64,000 nt of DNA. Source: UBA7803 sp036381275 (lineage in GTDB: Bacteria > Pseudomonadota > Gammaproteobacteria > Pseudomonadales > Azotimanducaceae). A program made the translations under genes and the position numbers. This document shows positions 40,057 to 48,624 of this stretch, piece by piece (the stretch's first letter is position 1; each line of letters begins with the position of its first letter). Location of the stretch: positions 13,390-77,389 of the forward strand of contig DASVDC010000138.1 of NCBI GenBank assembly GCA_036381275.1, given 5' to 3'. Below the pieces are notes generated by a model, which had not been told where the DNA came from, did not search any database, and saw only the letters and a program-made list of their open reading frames with translations.

Positions 40057-40647
40057 CTAAGAGCGGCGGAACAGCTCGCGCACGAAACTCATGCGCTTCT
40101 TCGGCGGTTGTCGGGATTCACTGAGGATCGGCGGCGGTACCGGCGGCGAAGCCGGCTCGGCAGCCGGGGCCGGGCGCCCGGACTTGGCGGCGCGCAGATC
40201 CCGGATCTTCTTCTCGATCAGCAGGTCTTCCTTACGCTTCTGCGCGAACGCCGCGGCCATGTCGACGCCGCAGCGCGCGCAGTGGCTCGACTCGAGCTGC
40301 AGGTGTCCGCAGCGCGGGCATTCGACGTGAGCGGCCGTGATGTCCTTCAACGTGTGGTCGTGATGGCCTTCCATCCGCAGCGCGTCCTTGTCGATCGGCG
40401 GCACGTTCGAGCGCGGCGCCGACAGCGACTTGATCCGGCAGACGGCGCCGAGCTCGGCGAGCGTGACCTGCAGCTCCTCGGCCTCCGCCTGGGTGAGCTG
40501 GCTGCGAATCACGACGGTACGGCCGGAGAACAGCGCCCGTGCCTTGCGGTCGTCGATGCCGAGCGCGCGCCCGAGCCGCACCCGCACCTGATCGACGTGA
40601 TGTCCCGGCGACACCTCGCCGCTGAACAGCACCTGATAGTCGTTCAT
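40057..40647 (-). CDS. Zinc-ribbon protein of unknown function
   Basis: A 196-residue protein. An N-terminal domain (1-80) has the pattern VLFSGEVSPGHHVDQVRVRLGRALGIDDRKARALFSG, found in several proteobacterial proteins of unknown role; a zinc ribbon follows (CPRCG at about 115 and CARCG about 14 residues on); the C-terminus is basic, proline-rich and ends RMSFVRELFRRS. The ATG at 40647 gives a clean N-terminus. It precedes murI by a few bases, so the two may share a transcript, but no functional link is known. Confidence 0.7.
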   Translation of the reverse strand: MNDYQVLFSGEVSPGHHVDQVRVRLGRALGIDDRKARALFSGRTVVIRSQLTQAEAEELQVTLAELGAVCRIKSLSAPRSNVPPIDKDALRMEGHHDHTLKDITAAHVECPRCGHLQLESSHCARCGVDMAAAFAQKRKEDLLIEKKIRDLRAAKSGRPAPAAEPASPPVPPPILSESRQPPKKRMSFVRELFRRS

Positions 40648-40767
40648 GGTCGTCCCTTCACCAACCGCCGTAGGTCCGTCCGCCGGATGATAGGCACCCC
40701 GATCGCGCCCGAACGTGACGATGTGCTCATCGTAGATGCGCTCCATCGTACCGCCCCCGCCCCGGCG

Positions 40768-40968
40768 GTGGGAGCGGCCTCCCGTGACTGTGGGAGTGGC
40801 CACCGCTGTGGGAGCAGCCTCTGCTGTGGGAGCGGCCTCCGGCCGCGAATCTCAGCTGGCAGCGCCCTCCACCCCCGAATCCGCCCCTGCCGGTTCGCGG
40901 CCGGAGGCCGCTCCCACAGCAGAACTTTCGCGGCTGGAAGCCGCTCCCACAGCAGAGCCGGCTCCCAC
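40768..40968. repeat. REP cluster within and after motY
   Basis: Four forward units at 40768, 40789, 40807 and 40825 (18-21 bp apart), the last being a full arm, then two reverse arms (about 40894-40918 and 40926-40952) and a decayed third (to 40968). The reverse arms fall inside the end of the motY reading frame on the minus strand. Confidence 0.88.
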
Positions 40969-41832
40969 GGCGGAGTCGTCGCTCCAGTTGCGTTCGAGGC
41001 GCACCGTGGTGCGGCGGTTCTGCGCGCGCGCGGCCGCGTCGGACCCGGCGGCGACCGGGTACTCCGCACCGTGCCAGCGCACCACCAGGCGCTCGCGCGG
41101 TACGCCGCAGCTCGCGAGAAAGTCGGCCACCGTCTGGGCCCGGCGCTTCGAGAGCGCCGCGTTGTCGAGCGGATGTCCGGCGTCGTCGGTGTGCCCGTCG
41201 ACGTACACGCGGGTCACCGCCGGATCGGCGAGCACGTACTCGGCGACCTGCCGCAGCCGGGTACGATCGGCCTCGTCGAGGCCGTCCGCACCGCTGTCGT
41301 ATTCGATGCGGGTGCGCTCGAACGACGCCCAGCCGGCGGCGGCGACCCCGCGCAGGCAACTCGCGAACGCGCGGTAATGGGGCCGAAGGTGCGTGTTGCC
41401 GATGCGCACCTCCGCCTCGCCCCCGTACCGGGCCGCATGCTGGACGTGGGCTTCGTAGCCCTCGTAGAGCGCCATCAGCACCTGCGTCGCGAGCGGGTCG
41501 CCGACCAGCAGCGTGCTGCCAGCGCGCTGATCGAGCCGGCCGAGCAGCGCCTCGTTCGGGTATTGCGGGTGCCAGGGCGGCGCCACCCGGTACAGGCCGA
41601 CCGCACCGTCGGCGAACACGTCCCGATGGCCGAGCACCTCCAGGTGCACCGCCCCTCCGGGTGCGCCGACGAAGCGCACCGTGCCGAAATCCCGGATCGG
41701 CTGCTCGAGCAGGCACAGGCCGTCACGCTCGGCCGTGGCCCAGCGCGCATCGACCCCGAACGCGAACGAACCGGCGTACGCGGCGCCGGCCCACAGCGCC
41801 GCGAGCAGCAGCATCGATCTTCCCACCGACAA
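40852..41832 (-). CDS. motY: MotY-like outer-membrane/flagellar T-ring protein
   Basis: 326 residues. Signal peptide (SMLLLAALWAGAAYA), an N-terminal MotY domain with LLEQPIRDFGTVRFVG, and a C-terminal OmpA-type peptidoglycan-binding domain with VYVDGHTDDAGHPLDNAALSKRRA. MotY helps anchor stator units in polar flagella. The OmpA domain ends about residue 283 (TTVRLERNW). Residues about 286-326 (AVGAGSAVGAASSRESS and on) are translated REP arms, so the native stop was lost. Next to rnt and grxD, as in Pseudomonas, though pyrC is missing between them. Confidence 0.85.
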   Translation of the reverse strand: MSVGRSMLLLAALWAGAAYAGSFAFGVDARWATAERDGLCLLEQPIRDFGTVRFVGAPGGAVHLEVLGHRDVFADGAVGLYRVAPPWHPQYPNEALLGRLDQRAGSTLLVGDPLATQVLMALYEGYEAHVQHAARYGGEAEVRIGNTHLRPHYRAFASCLRGVAAAGWASFERTRIEYDSGADGLDEADRTRLRQVAEYVLADPAVTRVYVDGHTDDAGHPLDNAALSKRRAQTVADFLASCGVPRERLVVRWHGAEYPVAAGSDAAARAQNRRTTVRLERNWSDDSAVGAGSAVGAASSRESSAVGAASGREPAGADSGVEGAAS

Positions 41833-41903
41833 CCCAATCAGGCGTACTCAAAGGGGTTTGTCGGCACGCGCCGGACAATCTTTACCCGTGCTATGGTGAG
41901 CCG

Positions 41904-42515
41904 ATGCTGATGTCGGAACGATTTCGCGGTTTCCTGCCCGTCGTGGTGGATCTCGAAACCGGGGGGTTCGATCCGGAGATCAACCCGATCCTCGAGATCG
42001 CCGCGGTGCAGGTGCGCTTCGAAGGCGATCGGCTGACGGTGGCCGAGAGCTGGCAGCGCGCGGTGCATCCCTATCCGGGCGGGGTGCTGAACCCGGCGGC
42101 GCTGAAGGTCACCGGCATCGACCCGCACGACCCGGCGCGGCAGGCGGTCCCGGAGGCCGAAGCGCTCCGCGAGCTGTTCCGGCAGGTGCGTCAGGCGCTC
42201 AAGCGCGAGACCTGCCAGCGGGCGATCCTGGTCGCGCACAACGCCGCGTTCGATCAGCAGTTCCTGAACCGTGCGGTGCTGCGCACCCAGGTCAAGCGCA
42301 ACCCGTTCCACCCGTTCAGCTTCATCGACACCGCGTCGCTCGCCGCGGTGGCGTACGGCCACACCGTGCTGAGCGAAGCGTGCGCACGCGCGCAGATCAC
42401 GTTCGACCGCGACCGCGCGCACCGCGCGCTGTACGACGCGGAGCGCACCGCGGAGCTGTTCTGTGCGGTGGTGAACGCGTGGGAGCGGATGTGGGAAGTC
42501 GGAGCAGGCGCCTGA
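41904..42515 (+). CDS. rnt: Ribonuclease T
   Basis: A DEDDh 3'-5' exonuclease that trims tRNA and other stable RNA ends. 203 residues with Exo I VVDLETGGFD, Exo II HNAAFDQQFL and Exo III HRALYDAERTAELF, and basic patches for RNA binding. The ATG at 41904 has GGTGAG just upstream; a second ATG at 41910 is possible. Divergent from motY and followed by a REP array and grxD on the opposite strand. Confidence 0.9.
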   Translation: MLMSERFRGFLPVVVDLETGGFDPEINPILEIAAVQVRFEGDRLTVAESWQRAVHPYPGGVLNPAALKVTGIDPHDPARQAVPEAEALRELFRQVRQALKRETCQRAILVAHNAAFDQQFLNRAVLRTQVKRNPFHPFSFIDTASLAAVAYGHTVLSEACARAQITFDRDRAHRALYDAERTAELFCAVVNAWERMWEVGAGA

Positions 42516-42528
42516 ACGCCGACTTTGC

Positions 42529-42662
42529 TATGGGACCGCCTATTACTGTGGGAGCGCCTATTGCTGTGGGAGCGCCTATTGCTGTGGGAGCGCCTATTGC
42601 TGTGGGAGCGGCCTCCGGCCGCGAATATTTTCAACGGTTCGCGGCCGGAGGCCGCTCCCACA
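42529..42662. repeat. Tandem 18-bp REP array with terminal inverted pair
   Basis: Four 18-bp units, the first diverged (TATGGGACCGCCTATTAC) and three identical TGTGGGAGCGCCTATTGC, run head to tail into a full forward arm at 42601, followed by a reverse arm ending at 42662. This is the clearest example of the tandem-unit structure. It lies between the convergent rnt and grxD genes. Confidence 0.93.
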
Positions 42663-42676
42663 AGGGGTGGGTCGCG

Positions 42677-43009
42677 TCATCCTTCTGCGTTGGCCGCCGC
42701 GGACTTGATCAGCTCCTGAAGCTCGCCGCTCTGGTACATCTCGGTGACGATGTCGCAGCCGCCCACCAGCTCGCCGTTGACCCAGAGCTGCGGGAACGTC
42801 GGCCAGTTCGCGTACTTGGGCAGGTTGGCACGGATCTCCGGATGGGCCAGCACGTCGACGTAAGCGAACCGTTCACCGCACGACGCCAGACATTGCACCG
42901 TCTGCGCCGAGAATCCGCACTGCGGCGCAGCCGGCGAACCCTTCATGTAGAGGATGATGGGGTTCGACTCGATCTGCTCGCGGATGGTGTCCATGATGTC
43001 TTCGCTCAT
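42677..43009 (-). CDS. grxD: Monothiol glutaredoxin (CGFS type)
   Basis: A 110-residue Grx4-type protein that carries [2Fe-2S] clusters with glutathione. The active CGFS is at 31-34 (APQCGFSAQTV), followed by the WPTFPQLWVNGELVGGCD block that binds glutathione. It uses an ATG at 43009 and is monocistronic, divergent from the patB-like gene. Confidence 0.94.
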   Translation of the reverse strand: MSEDIMDTIREQIESNPIILYMKGSPAAPQCGFSAQTVQCLASCGERFAYVDVLAHPEIRANLPKYANWPTFPQLWVNGELVGGCDIVTEMYQSGELQELIKSAAANAEG

Positions 43010-43068
43010 GCGAATCTCCGCTGTACCCGATTAAACTAGCGACAACGATTCTACTCGACGGTTCGGTG

Positions 43069-43086
43069 GGGCGCCTAGCGGCGCCC
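43069..43086. other. Stem-loop in the patB-like leader
   Basis: A perfect GGGCGCC-TAGC-GGCGCCC hairpin in the 5' region of the patB-like gene, 29 bp before its ATG. No riboswitch family is recognised; it may be an attenuator or simply a GC-rich dyad. Confidence 0.35.
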
Positions 43087-43114
43087 GAATCGGTCCACCG
43101 GTCAAGGAGACTGC

Positions 43115-44263
43115 ATGGCCTCGGCTTCGGCCGCGTTCGATCGGATCATCGACCGGCGCGGCACCTGGAGCAGCAAGTGGGAGAAGTACGCCGGCCGCGA
43201 CGTACTGCCGTTCTGGGTCGCGGACATGGACTTTCCGGCGCCGCGCTTCATCCTGGATGCGCTGCGCCGCCGGATCGACCACGAGATCCTCGGCTACACC
43301 CGCACGCCCGCGACGCTGAACGACGCGTTCCGCGGCTGGCTGGTGCGCCACTACGGCTGGTCGGTACCCGAGTCGTGGCTGGTCTGGATCCCGGGCGTCG
43401 TCACCGGCTTCAACCTCGCCGCCCGCGCCGCCGCGGTGCCGGGCGGCTCGATCCTCATCCCGACACCCGTCTACTACCCGTTCCTCGAGGTGCCGCAGAA
43501 CAGCGGCCAGCAGGGCATCGAAGTGCCGCTGGTCAAGGACGGCCGGCGCTGGGTGATGGACTTCGACGCGCTCGAACGGGCGGTGCAGCCCTCGACGCGC
43601 ATCCTGCTCTTCTGTAACCCGCAGAACCCGACCGGCCGCGCCTATCGGGAATCGGAGCTGCGTCAGCTCGCCGAGTTCTGCCTGCGCCACGACCTGGTGC
43701 TCTGCTCCGACGAGATCCACTGCCAGATCGTCCTCGACCCCGACGCGAGCCACACGCCCATCGCGACGCTCGCGCCCGAGATCGCCGAGCGCACGATCAC
43801 CCTGTACGCGGCCACCAAGGCATACAACATCCCTGGTCTGACCTGCGCAGTGGCGGTGATCCCGAACCCGGCGCTGCGCCAGCGCTTCAAGACGGCACAG
43901 GCCGGCATCGTTCCGAGCGTCGGGCCGCTCGAGCTGGTCGCCTCGGAAGCCGCGTTCGCCGACACCGGGCCGTGGCTCTCCGAGTTGCTCGACTACCTGC
44001 GCGGCAACCACGAGCGGCTCGCCGAGGTCGCCGGCGAGCGGATGACCCCCGTGGAGGCCACCTACCTCGCCTGGCTCGACGTGCGTGACCTCGGCCTCGA
44101 CAACCCGGGCGCCTGGTTCGAGTCGCACGGCCTCGGCCTCTCCGACGGCGCCGCGTTCGGCGGACCCGGCTTCGTGCGCTTCAACTTCGGCTGTCCGCGG
44201 GGGCTCCTCGAGCGTGGGCTCGAGCGGCTCGAGGCCGCGCTCCGGGCCGCGGAAAGTCGTTGA
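43115..44263 (+). CDS. PatB/MalY-type PLP aminotransferase or cystathionine beta-lyase
   Basis: A 382-residue fold-type I PLP enzyme. PLP Lys lies in YAATKAYNIPGL, with NPQNPTGRAY and DEIHCQIVL contexts, and the N-terminus WSSKWEKYAGRDVLPFWVADMDF is diagnostic for the PatB/MalY group, which cleaves cystathionine or acts as a C-S lyase. Substrate unknown. It lies upstream of argD on the same strand, with a 113-bp gap containing a possible terminator. Confidence 0.82.
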   Translation: MASASAAFDRIIDRRGTWSSKWEKYAGRDVLPFWVADMDFPAPRFILDALRRRIDHEILGYTRTPATLNDAFRGWLVRHYGWSVPESWLVWIPGVVTGFNLAARAAAVPGGSILIPTPVYYPFLEVPQNSGQQGIEVPLVKDGRRWVMDFDALERAVQPSTRILLFCNPQNPTGRAYRESELRQLAEFCLRHDLVLCSDEIHCQIVLDPDASHTPIATLAPEIAERTITLYAATKAYNIPGLTCAVAVIPNPALRQRFKTAQAGIVPSVGPLELVASEAAFADTGPWLSELLDYLRGNHERLAEVAGERMTPVEATYLAWLDVRDLGLDNPGAWFESHGLGLSDGAAFGGPGFVRFNFGCPRGLLERGLERLEAALRAAESR

Positions 44264-44302
44264 TCTCCCCCGGACGCTGACGTACTATCCGCCGTTTTTC
44301 CG

Positions 44303-44318
44303 GGCAGCCTGTGCTGCC
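44303..44318 (+). terminator. Possible terminator hairpin after the patB-like gene
   Basis: GGCAGC-CTGT-GCTGCC is followed by TTTCGTCGTTT. The T run is interrupted, so efficiency is uncertain. Confidence 0.35.
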
Positions 44319-44376
44319 TTTCGTCGTTTCTGGGGCCGAAGTCGACCCGTCGGCCGCCAGGCCCGGGGGACGTGAC

Positions 44377-45537
44377 ATGACCCATCTGATGGACACCTAC
44401 AAGCGGCAGGACGTGGCCTTCGTCCGCGGCGAAGGGGTGTGGCTGGTCGATACGAAAGGCAAGCGCTACCTGGACGGTCTCAGCGGCATCGCCGTGTGCG
44501 GCCTCGGGCATGCGCATCCGCACGTCACCGGCGCGATCGCCGAGCAGGCCGGCCGGGTGCTGCACACCTCGAACCTGTACCGCATCCCCGAGCAGGAGCG
44601 CCTCGCCGACCGCCTCTGCGCGCTCTCGGGGATGGATCGCGCGTTCATCTGCAACAGCGGCGCGGAAGCGAACGAAGCGGCGATCAAGATCGCCCGGCTG
44701 TCCGGCCACAAGCGCGGCATCGCCAAGCCGTCGATCATCGTGATGGAAGGCAGCTTCCACGGCCGCACGATGGCGACGCTGACCGCGACCGGCAACCGCA
44801 AGGTGCAGGCCGGCTTCGAGCCGCTGATGACGGGCTTCGTGCGCGCGCCGTACGACGACCTGCAGGCGGTGCGCCAGATCGCCGAGAACACCGACGAGGT
44901 GGTGGCGGTGCTGGTGGAGCCGGTGCTCGGCGAAGGCGGCATCGTGATCCCGGCGGACGACTACCTCACGGGCCTGCGGGCGATCTGCGACGAGCAGGGC
45001 TGGCTCCTGATGCTCGACGAGGTGCAGACCGGCAACGGCCGCACCGGGCGCTTCTTCGCCTACCAGCACACGGACATCCTGCCGGACGTGGTCACCACCG
45101 CGAAAGGCCTCGGCAACGGCGTGCCGATCGGCGCCTGTCTCGCCCGCGGCGCGGCCGCGGAAACGTTCGGCCCCGGCAACCACGGCTCGACGTTCGGCGG
45201 CAACCCGCTCGTCTGCGCGGCTGCGAACGCCGTGCTCGACGTGATCGAGCGCGACGGGCTGCTCGAGCGCGCGGCGGTGCTCGGCGACCGGATCACGGGC
45301 GCGTTGCGCACGCGCCTGAAGGGCGACAACCGGGTGCGGGAGGTGCGCGGCAAGGGGCTGATGATCGGCATCGAGATGCGCGAGCCGTGCGGCCATCTCG
45401 TCGCGGCCGGGCTCGAGGCCGGCGTTCTGATCAACGTGACCCGCGACGACGTGGTGCGTCTGCTGCCGCCGCTGACGATGACCGACACGGAAGCGGACGA
45501 GCTGGTCGAGCGGGTCGTTCGGGTGATAACGGGCTGA
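44377..45537 (+). CDS. argD: Acetylornithine aminotransferase
   Basis: Fourth step of arginine synthesis (and possibly succinyldiaminopimelate transamination). 386 residues of class-III aminotransferase: CNSGAEANEAAIK, LDEVQTGNGRTG and the PLP-Lys site TTAKGLGNGVPIGA. GGGGGAC precedes the ATG at 44377. It is 14 bp upstream of argF, so the two form an operon. Confidence 0.92.
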   Translation: MTHLMDTYKRQDVAFVRGEGVWLVDTKGKRYLDGLSGIAVCGLGHAHPHVTGAIAEQAGRVLHTSNLYRIPEQERLADRLCALSGMDRAFICNSGAEANEAAIKIARLSGHKRGIAKPSIIVMEGSFHGRTMATLTATGNRKVQAGFEPLMTGFVRAPYDDLQAVRQIAENTDEVVAVLVEPVLGEGGIVIPADDYLTGLRAICDEQGWLLMLDEVQTGNGRTGRFFAYQHTDILPDVVTTAKGLGNGVPIGACLARGAAAETFGPGNHGSTFGGNPLVCAAANAVLDVIERDGLLERAAVLGDRITGALRTRLKGDNRVREVRGKGLMIGIEMREPCGHLVAAGLEAGVLINVTRDDVVRLLPPLTMTDTEADELVERVVRVITG

Positions 45538-45551
45538 CACGGGCGCAAACG

Positions 45552-46457
45552 ATGAACCGGCAAAAGCGGGACTTTCTGACACTGCTCGACTGCAGCCCGG
45601 ACGAACTGGCAGCGCTCATCACGCGGGCGCGCGAGCTGAAGGCGGCGCGCCGCGACGGGACGCTGCATCAGCCGCTGAAGGGCCGTACGCTGGCGATGAT
45701 CTTCCAGCAGAACAGCACCCGCACGCGGGTCGCGTTCGAAGCGGGAATGGGTCAGCTCGGCGGTCAGACGATCGTGCTCTCGCCGGAAGACACCCAGCTC
45801 GGCCGCGGCGAGCCGGTGGAAGACACCGCGCGGGTGCTCTCCGGGATGGTCGACGTGGTGACGATCCGCACGCCGAACCACGACGACGTCGTGCGCTTCG
45901 CCGCCGCCGCGGACATCCCGGTGATCAACGCGATGACGTCCCGTTGCCACCCCTGTCAGATCCTCGCGGACGTGCAGACGTTCGAGGAGCTGCGCGGGCC
46001 GATCGCCGGCCGCACCGTCGCGTTCATCGGCGACGGCTACAACATGTGCAACTCCTACATCCACGCGTCACGCCAGTGGGGCTTCCAGCTCAAGGTCGCC
46101 TGCCCCGAGGGCTACCGGCCCGACCCGGAGCTGCTCTGCGGCGCCAACAACGTGACGCTGGTGGAAACCGCGCACGAAGCCGTCGAGGGCGCCGACCTCG
46201 TGGTCACCGACGTCTGGTCGTCCATGGGACACGAAGCCGAGAGCGCTGCGCGGCGCGAGGCGTTCGCGCCGTTCCAGGTGAACGAAGCGCTGCTCGACGC
46301 CGCGCGCTCCGACGTGCTGTTCATGCACTGCCTGCCCGCGCATCGCGGCGAAGAGATCAGCCACACGCTGCTCGACGATCCGCGCTCGGTGGTCTGGCAG
46401 GAGGCGGAGAACCGCCTGCACAGCCAGAAGGCGCTGCTCGAGTTCCTGCTCACCTGA
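45552..46457 (+). CDS. argF: Ornithine carbamoyltransferase
   Basis: Makes citrulline from ornithine and carbamoyl phosphate. 301 residues: carbamoyl-phosphate loop FQQNSTRTRVAFE, NHDDVV, the ornithine motif DVWSSMGHE and the catalytic FMHCLPAHRGEE. It is the second gene of the argDF operon and converges with an unknown gene; their 3' ends overlap by 8 bp, because the latter was extended by REP DNA. Confidence 0.94.
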   Translation: MNRQKRDFLTLLDCSPDELAALITRARELKAARRDGTLHQPLKGRTLAMIFQQNSTRTRVAFEAGMGQLGGQTIVLSPEDTQLGRGEPVEDTARVLSGMVDVVTIRTPNHDDVVRFAAAADIPVINAMTSRCHPCQILADVQTFEELRGPIAGRTVAFIGDGYNMCNSYIHASRQWGFQLKVACPEGYRPDPELLCGANNVTLVETAHEAVEGADLVVTDVWSSMGHEAESAARREAFAPFQVNEALLDAARSDVLFMHCLPAHRGEEISHTLLDDPRSVVWQEAENRLHSQKALLEFLLT

Positions 46458-47268
46458 CCCTAGCTGACATCACGGTGGGGGCGATCCACTGTGGGAGCGG
46501 CCTCCGGCCGCGAACTGATCCACTGTGAGAGCGGCCTCCGGCCGAATCCCGCTCCAGGAGCGGTCTCCAGACCGCGGTCGGTTCGCGGCCAGAGGCCGCT
46601 CCCACAAACACAAAAGAGAAGCCCGGCTCCGACACCGCCTGATCGAACCGAAAGAACCAGATGTCGTTCGGCCCTTCCGCAGGCGCCGGCGGCAACACCT
46701 CCGGCGCGACCCAGCTCCGCGCCATCGTCTCGAGCTGCGCCTTCAACTCCCCGAGCAGCCGCGGATCCGTCACCCGCTCGAGATGCCCGGCGTACCGTTT
46801 GCCGTCGATGCGCACCACCGCGCCGCCGTCCCGCAGCGCATCCTCGTGCCAATGCTTGAAGAAGTAGATGAGCTGCAACATGCGCCGATTGCTGCCGCTG
46901 AACCGGTTCCAGATGAAGCCGAGGTCGCAGGGCAGGTAGACCTGCCCGTCGTGAAGCAGGATGCCGACCCATCGTGACGTCGCGGGCTCGACGAGCTGCA
47001 ACTCGATCGGCTCGAGCGCACCGCAGACGCCGTCGCGGCAGCTCCCGATGTCACCGAGCACCGCTGACCAGTCTTCGACCGGCTCGGTCACGAGCGGCCC
47101 GGCGCGCAGCGGCCCGCCGGGCACGATCGCCGTCAGCGGTCCATCGGAAATCTGCTGCGCGATCGCGAGCCCGAGCACGGCCGGCAGCACCAGCGCGATG
47201 AGACTCACGCCCAGATAGCGTTGCAGACGAGGCGCTGGACGCGAATCGAACATCGGAACGGCGAGCAT
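46450..47268 (-). CDS. Membrane-anchored protein of unknown function with REP-encoded tail
   Basis: 272 residues: an N-terminal membrane anchor (about 19-38, YLGVSLIALVLPAVLGLAIA), then a soluble, probably periplasmic domain with two Cys (CRDGVC), DGQVYLPCDLGFIWNRF and HWHEDALRDGGAVVRIDGKRY. I do not recognise the family. Native sequence appears to stop near residue 220 (VSEPGFSFVF); residues 222-272 are translated REP arms from the cluster 46490-46606, so the frame now runs into the end of argF. Start ATG at 47268 with GGAGGAG upstream. Divergent from a GST gene. Confidence 0.65.
   Translation of the reverse strand: MLAVPMFDSRPAPRLQRYLGVSLIALVLPAVLGLAIAQQISDGPLTAIVPGGPLRAGPLVTEPVEDWSAVLGDIGSCRDGVCGALEPIELQLVEPATSRWVGILLHDGQVYLPCDLGFIWNRFSGSNRRMLQLIYFFKHWHEDALRDGGAVVRIDGKRYAGHLERVTDPRLLGELKAQLETMARSWVAPEVLPPAPAEGPNDIWFFRFDQAVSEPGFSFVFVGAASGREPTAVWRPLLERDSAGGRSHSGSVRGRRPLPQWIAPTVMSARVR
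46490..46606. repeat. REP cluster of mixed sub-types
   Basis: Forward canonical arm (46490), a decayed canonical arm with GTGAGAG (about 46524), a GGTCTCC-type arm (about 46553-46577) and a reverse canonical arm to 46606. It is between argF and the unknown gene and partly inside the latter's reading frame. Confidence 0.88.
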
Positions 47269-47462
47269 CTCCCTATCTCCTCCTGCGACGAACCGGCCGG
47301 AGCAGCCTTCGTGCCAGGCCGAGAAACGCTTTGATTTCAGCCAGTTGGCTGCGAGCGTGCGGCGACTGATTGGGCGAATCGAACTAATTGGTGCGGGTTT
47401 TCACCACTTCCCGATGCCCTCCCGGTATTCTCTCCTCCCCCGAGCCGATCAAAGGAACGCGC

Positions 47463-48086
47463 ATGCTCACCGTTCACCACCTGAACAACTCCCGTTCGCA
47501 ACGCGTGCTGTGGCTGCTCGAAGAGCTCGGGGTCGACTATCGGATCGAGCGCTACCAGCGCGATGCCGAGACCAATCTCGCGCCGCCGGAGTTGAAGAAG
47601 GTGCATCCGCTCGGCAAATCGCCGGTGATCACCGACGGCGAACGCACGGTCATCGAGTCCGGTGCGATCCTCGACTACATCGTCCGCCGCCACGGCGGCG
47701 GCCGTCTGGCACCGGCGCCCGGCAGCGACGAGCACGAGCAGTACCTGCAGTGGCTGCACTACGCCGAGGGCAGCGCGATGCTCCCGGTGATGCTGAAGCT
47801 CTATGCCTCGCGCCTGCCCGACGGCGGCGCAGCGCTGCAGCCGCGGATCACCGGCGAGCTCGACAACCACCTCGGCTACATGAACGAGGCGCTCGACGGG
47901 GTCGACTGGTTCGTCGGCAACACGTTCAGTGCCGCCGACGTGCAGCTTTCGTTCGTGCCGCAAGTGGCCCGGATGCTCTACACGCTCGAGCCGTTCCCGA
48001 ATCTCGCGCGCTTCCTCGAGCGCGCCGAAGCGCGCCCCGCCTACAAGCGCGCCCTCGAGCGAGGCGGCTCCTACTTCGGAAGCTGA
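47463..48086 (+). CDS. Glutathione S-transferase family protein
   Basis: A 207-residue GST-like protein. The N-terminal thioredoxin-fold has LNNSRSQRVLWLLEELGVDY with Ser10 as the candidate catalytic residue, the cis-Pro segment GKSPVITDGERTVIESGAIL and a C-terminal helical domain with FVGNTFSAADVQLSFV. Substrate unknown. AAAGGAA precedes the ATG. Stops six bases before the VOC protein gene in convergent orientation. Confidence 0.83.
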   Translation: MLTVHHLNNSRSQRVLWLLEELGVDYRIERYQRDAETNLAPPELKKVHPLGKSPVITDGERTVIESGAILDYIVRRHGGGRLAPAPGSDEHEQYLQWLHYAEGSAMLPVMLKLYASRLPDGGAALQPRITGELDNHLGYMNEALDGVDWFVGNTFSAADVQLSFVPQVARMLYTLEPFPNLARFLERAEARPAYKRALERGGSYFGS

Positions 48087-48092
48087 TCGGCC

Positions 48093-48479
48093 TCAAGGCA
48101 CCTGCACGACGCAGAACAGATTGCCGTCGGGGTCTTCCAGCACCACGTAGTCGGCGCCCGGCGGGTAACGCCACGGGTAGCGGCGCGCGCCGATGGCGAC
48201 CAGCCGCTCCACTTCCTCCACCTGCCGGCGGGTGTAGAGGTCGAGGTGCAGCCAACTGCGCCGGCCGGTGCGAGGCGCGGGGGTCTGGTCGAGTGAGACG
48301 TTCGGCCCCTTACCGTCGGGATCGGCGAGAATCACGAAGCCGCCGTTCGGATCGGCGTGCCGCACCCGGTAGCCGAGCGCCGCCTGCCAGAACTCGACCA
48401 TGCGCTGCCATTCGAAGCAGCGGATCACGATGGAACCGACGCGGACCCGGTCGAGCTCGTCCCGGGAATAGTCCGTCAT
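48093..48479 (-). CDS. VOC-superfamily (glyoxalase-like) protein
   Basis: A 128-residue double beta-alpha-beta-beta-beta protein with VGSIVIRCFEWQRMVEFWQAALGY, FVILADPDGKGPNVSLDQ and the C-terminal ADYVVLEDPDGNLFCVV. Typically one metal site is made by a dimer; only part of the usual metal ligands is evident, so the role may be binding (bleomycin-resistance type). The ATG at 48479 is preferred over a longer basic leader. Divergent from the cytochrome gene. Confidence 0.78.
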   Translation of the reverse strand: MTDYSRDELDRVRVGSIVIRCFEWQRMVEFWQAALGYRVRHADPNGGFVILADPDGKGPNVSLDQTPAPRTGRRSWLHLDLYTRRQVEEVERLVAIGARRYPWRYPPGADYVVLEDPDGNLFCVVQVP

Positions 48480-48624
48480 GGCGTCGCCCTCCCGTGCGCC
48501 GCTGGCGAGGAGGATACGCCGTCGTGTCCGACACGGCACCCGCCGACGCCTCGTCCCGCACCGACACGGGAACCTTTTCGCCGCCCGCTTCATCTCTCCG
48601 CGGAAACGATCGGGGAGAGTTGTG

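Noticed and set aside
42529..42662. Possible CRISPR array
   Set aside because: Repeat units of 18 bp are contiguous with no unique spacers and end in a REP hairpin.
43069..43086. Riboswitch upstream of the patB-like gene
   Set aside because: Only one hairpin is visible; no conserved SAM, cobalamin or other riboswitch core was found.
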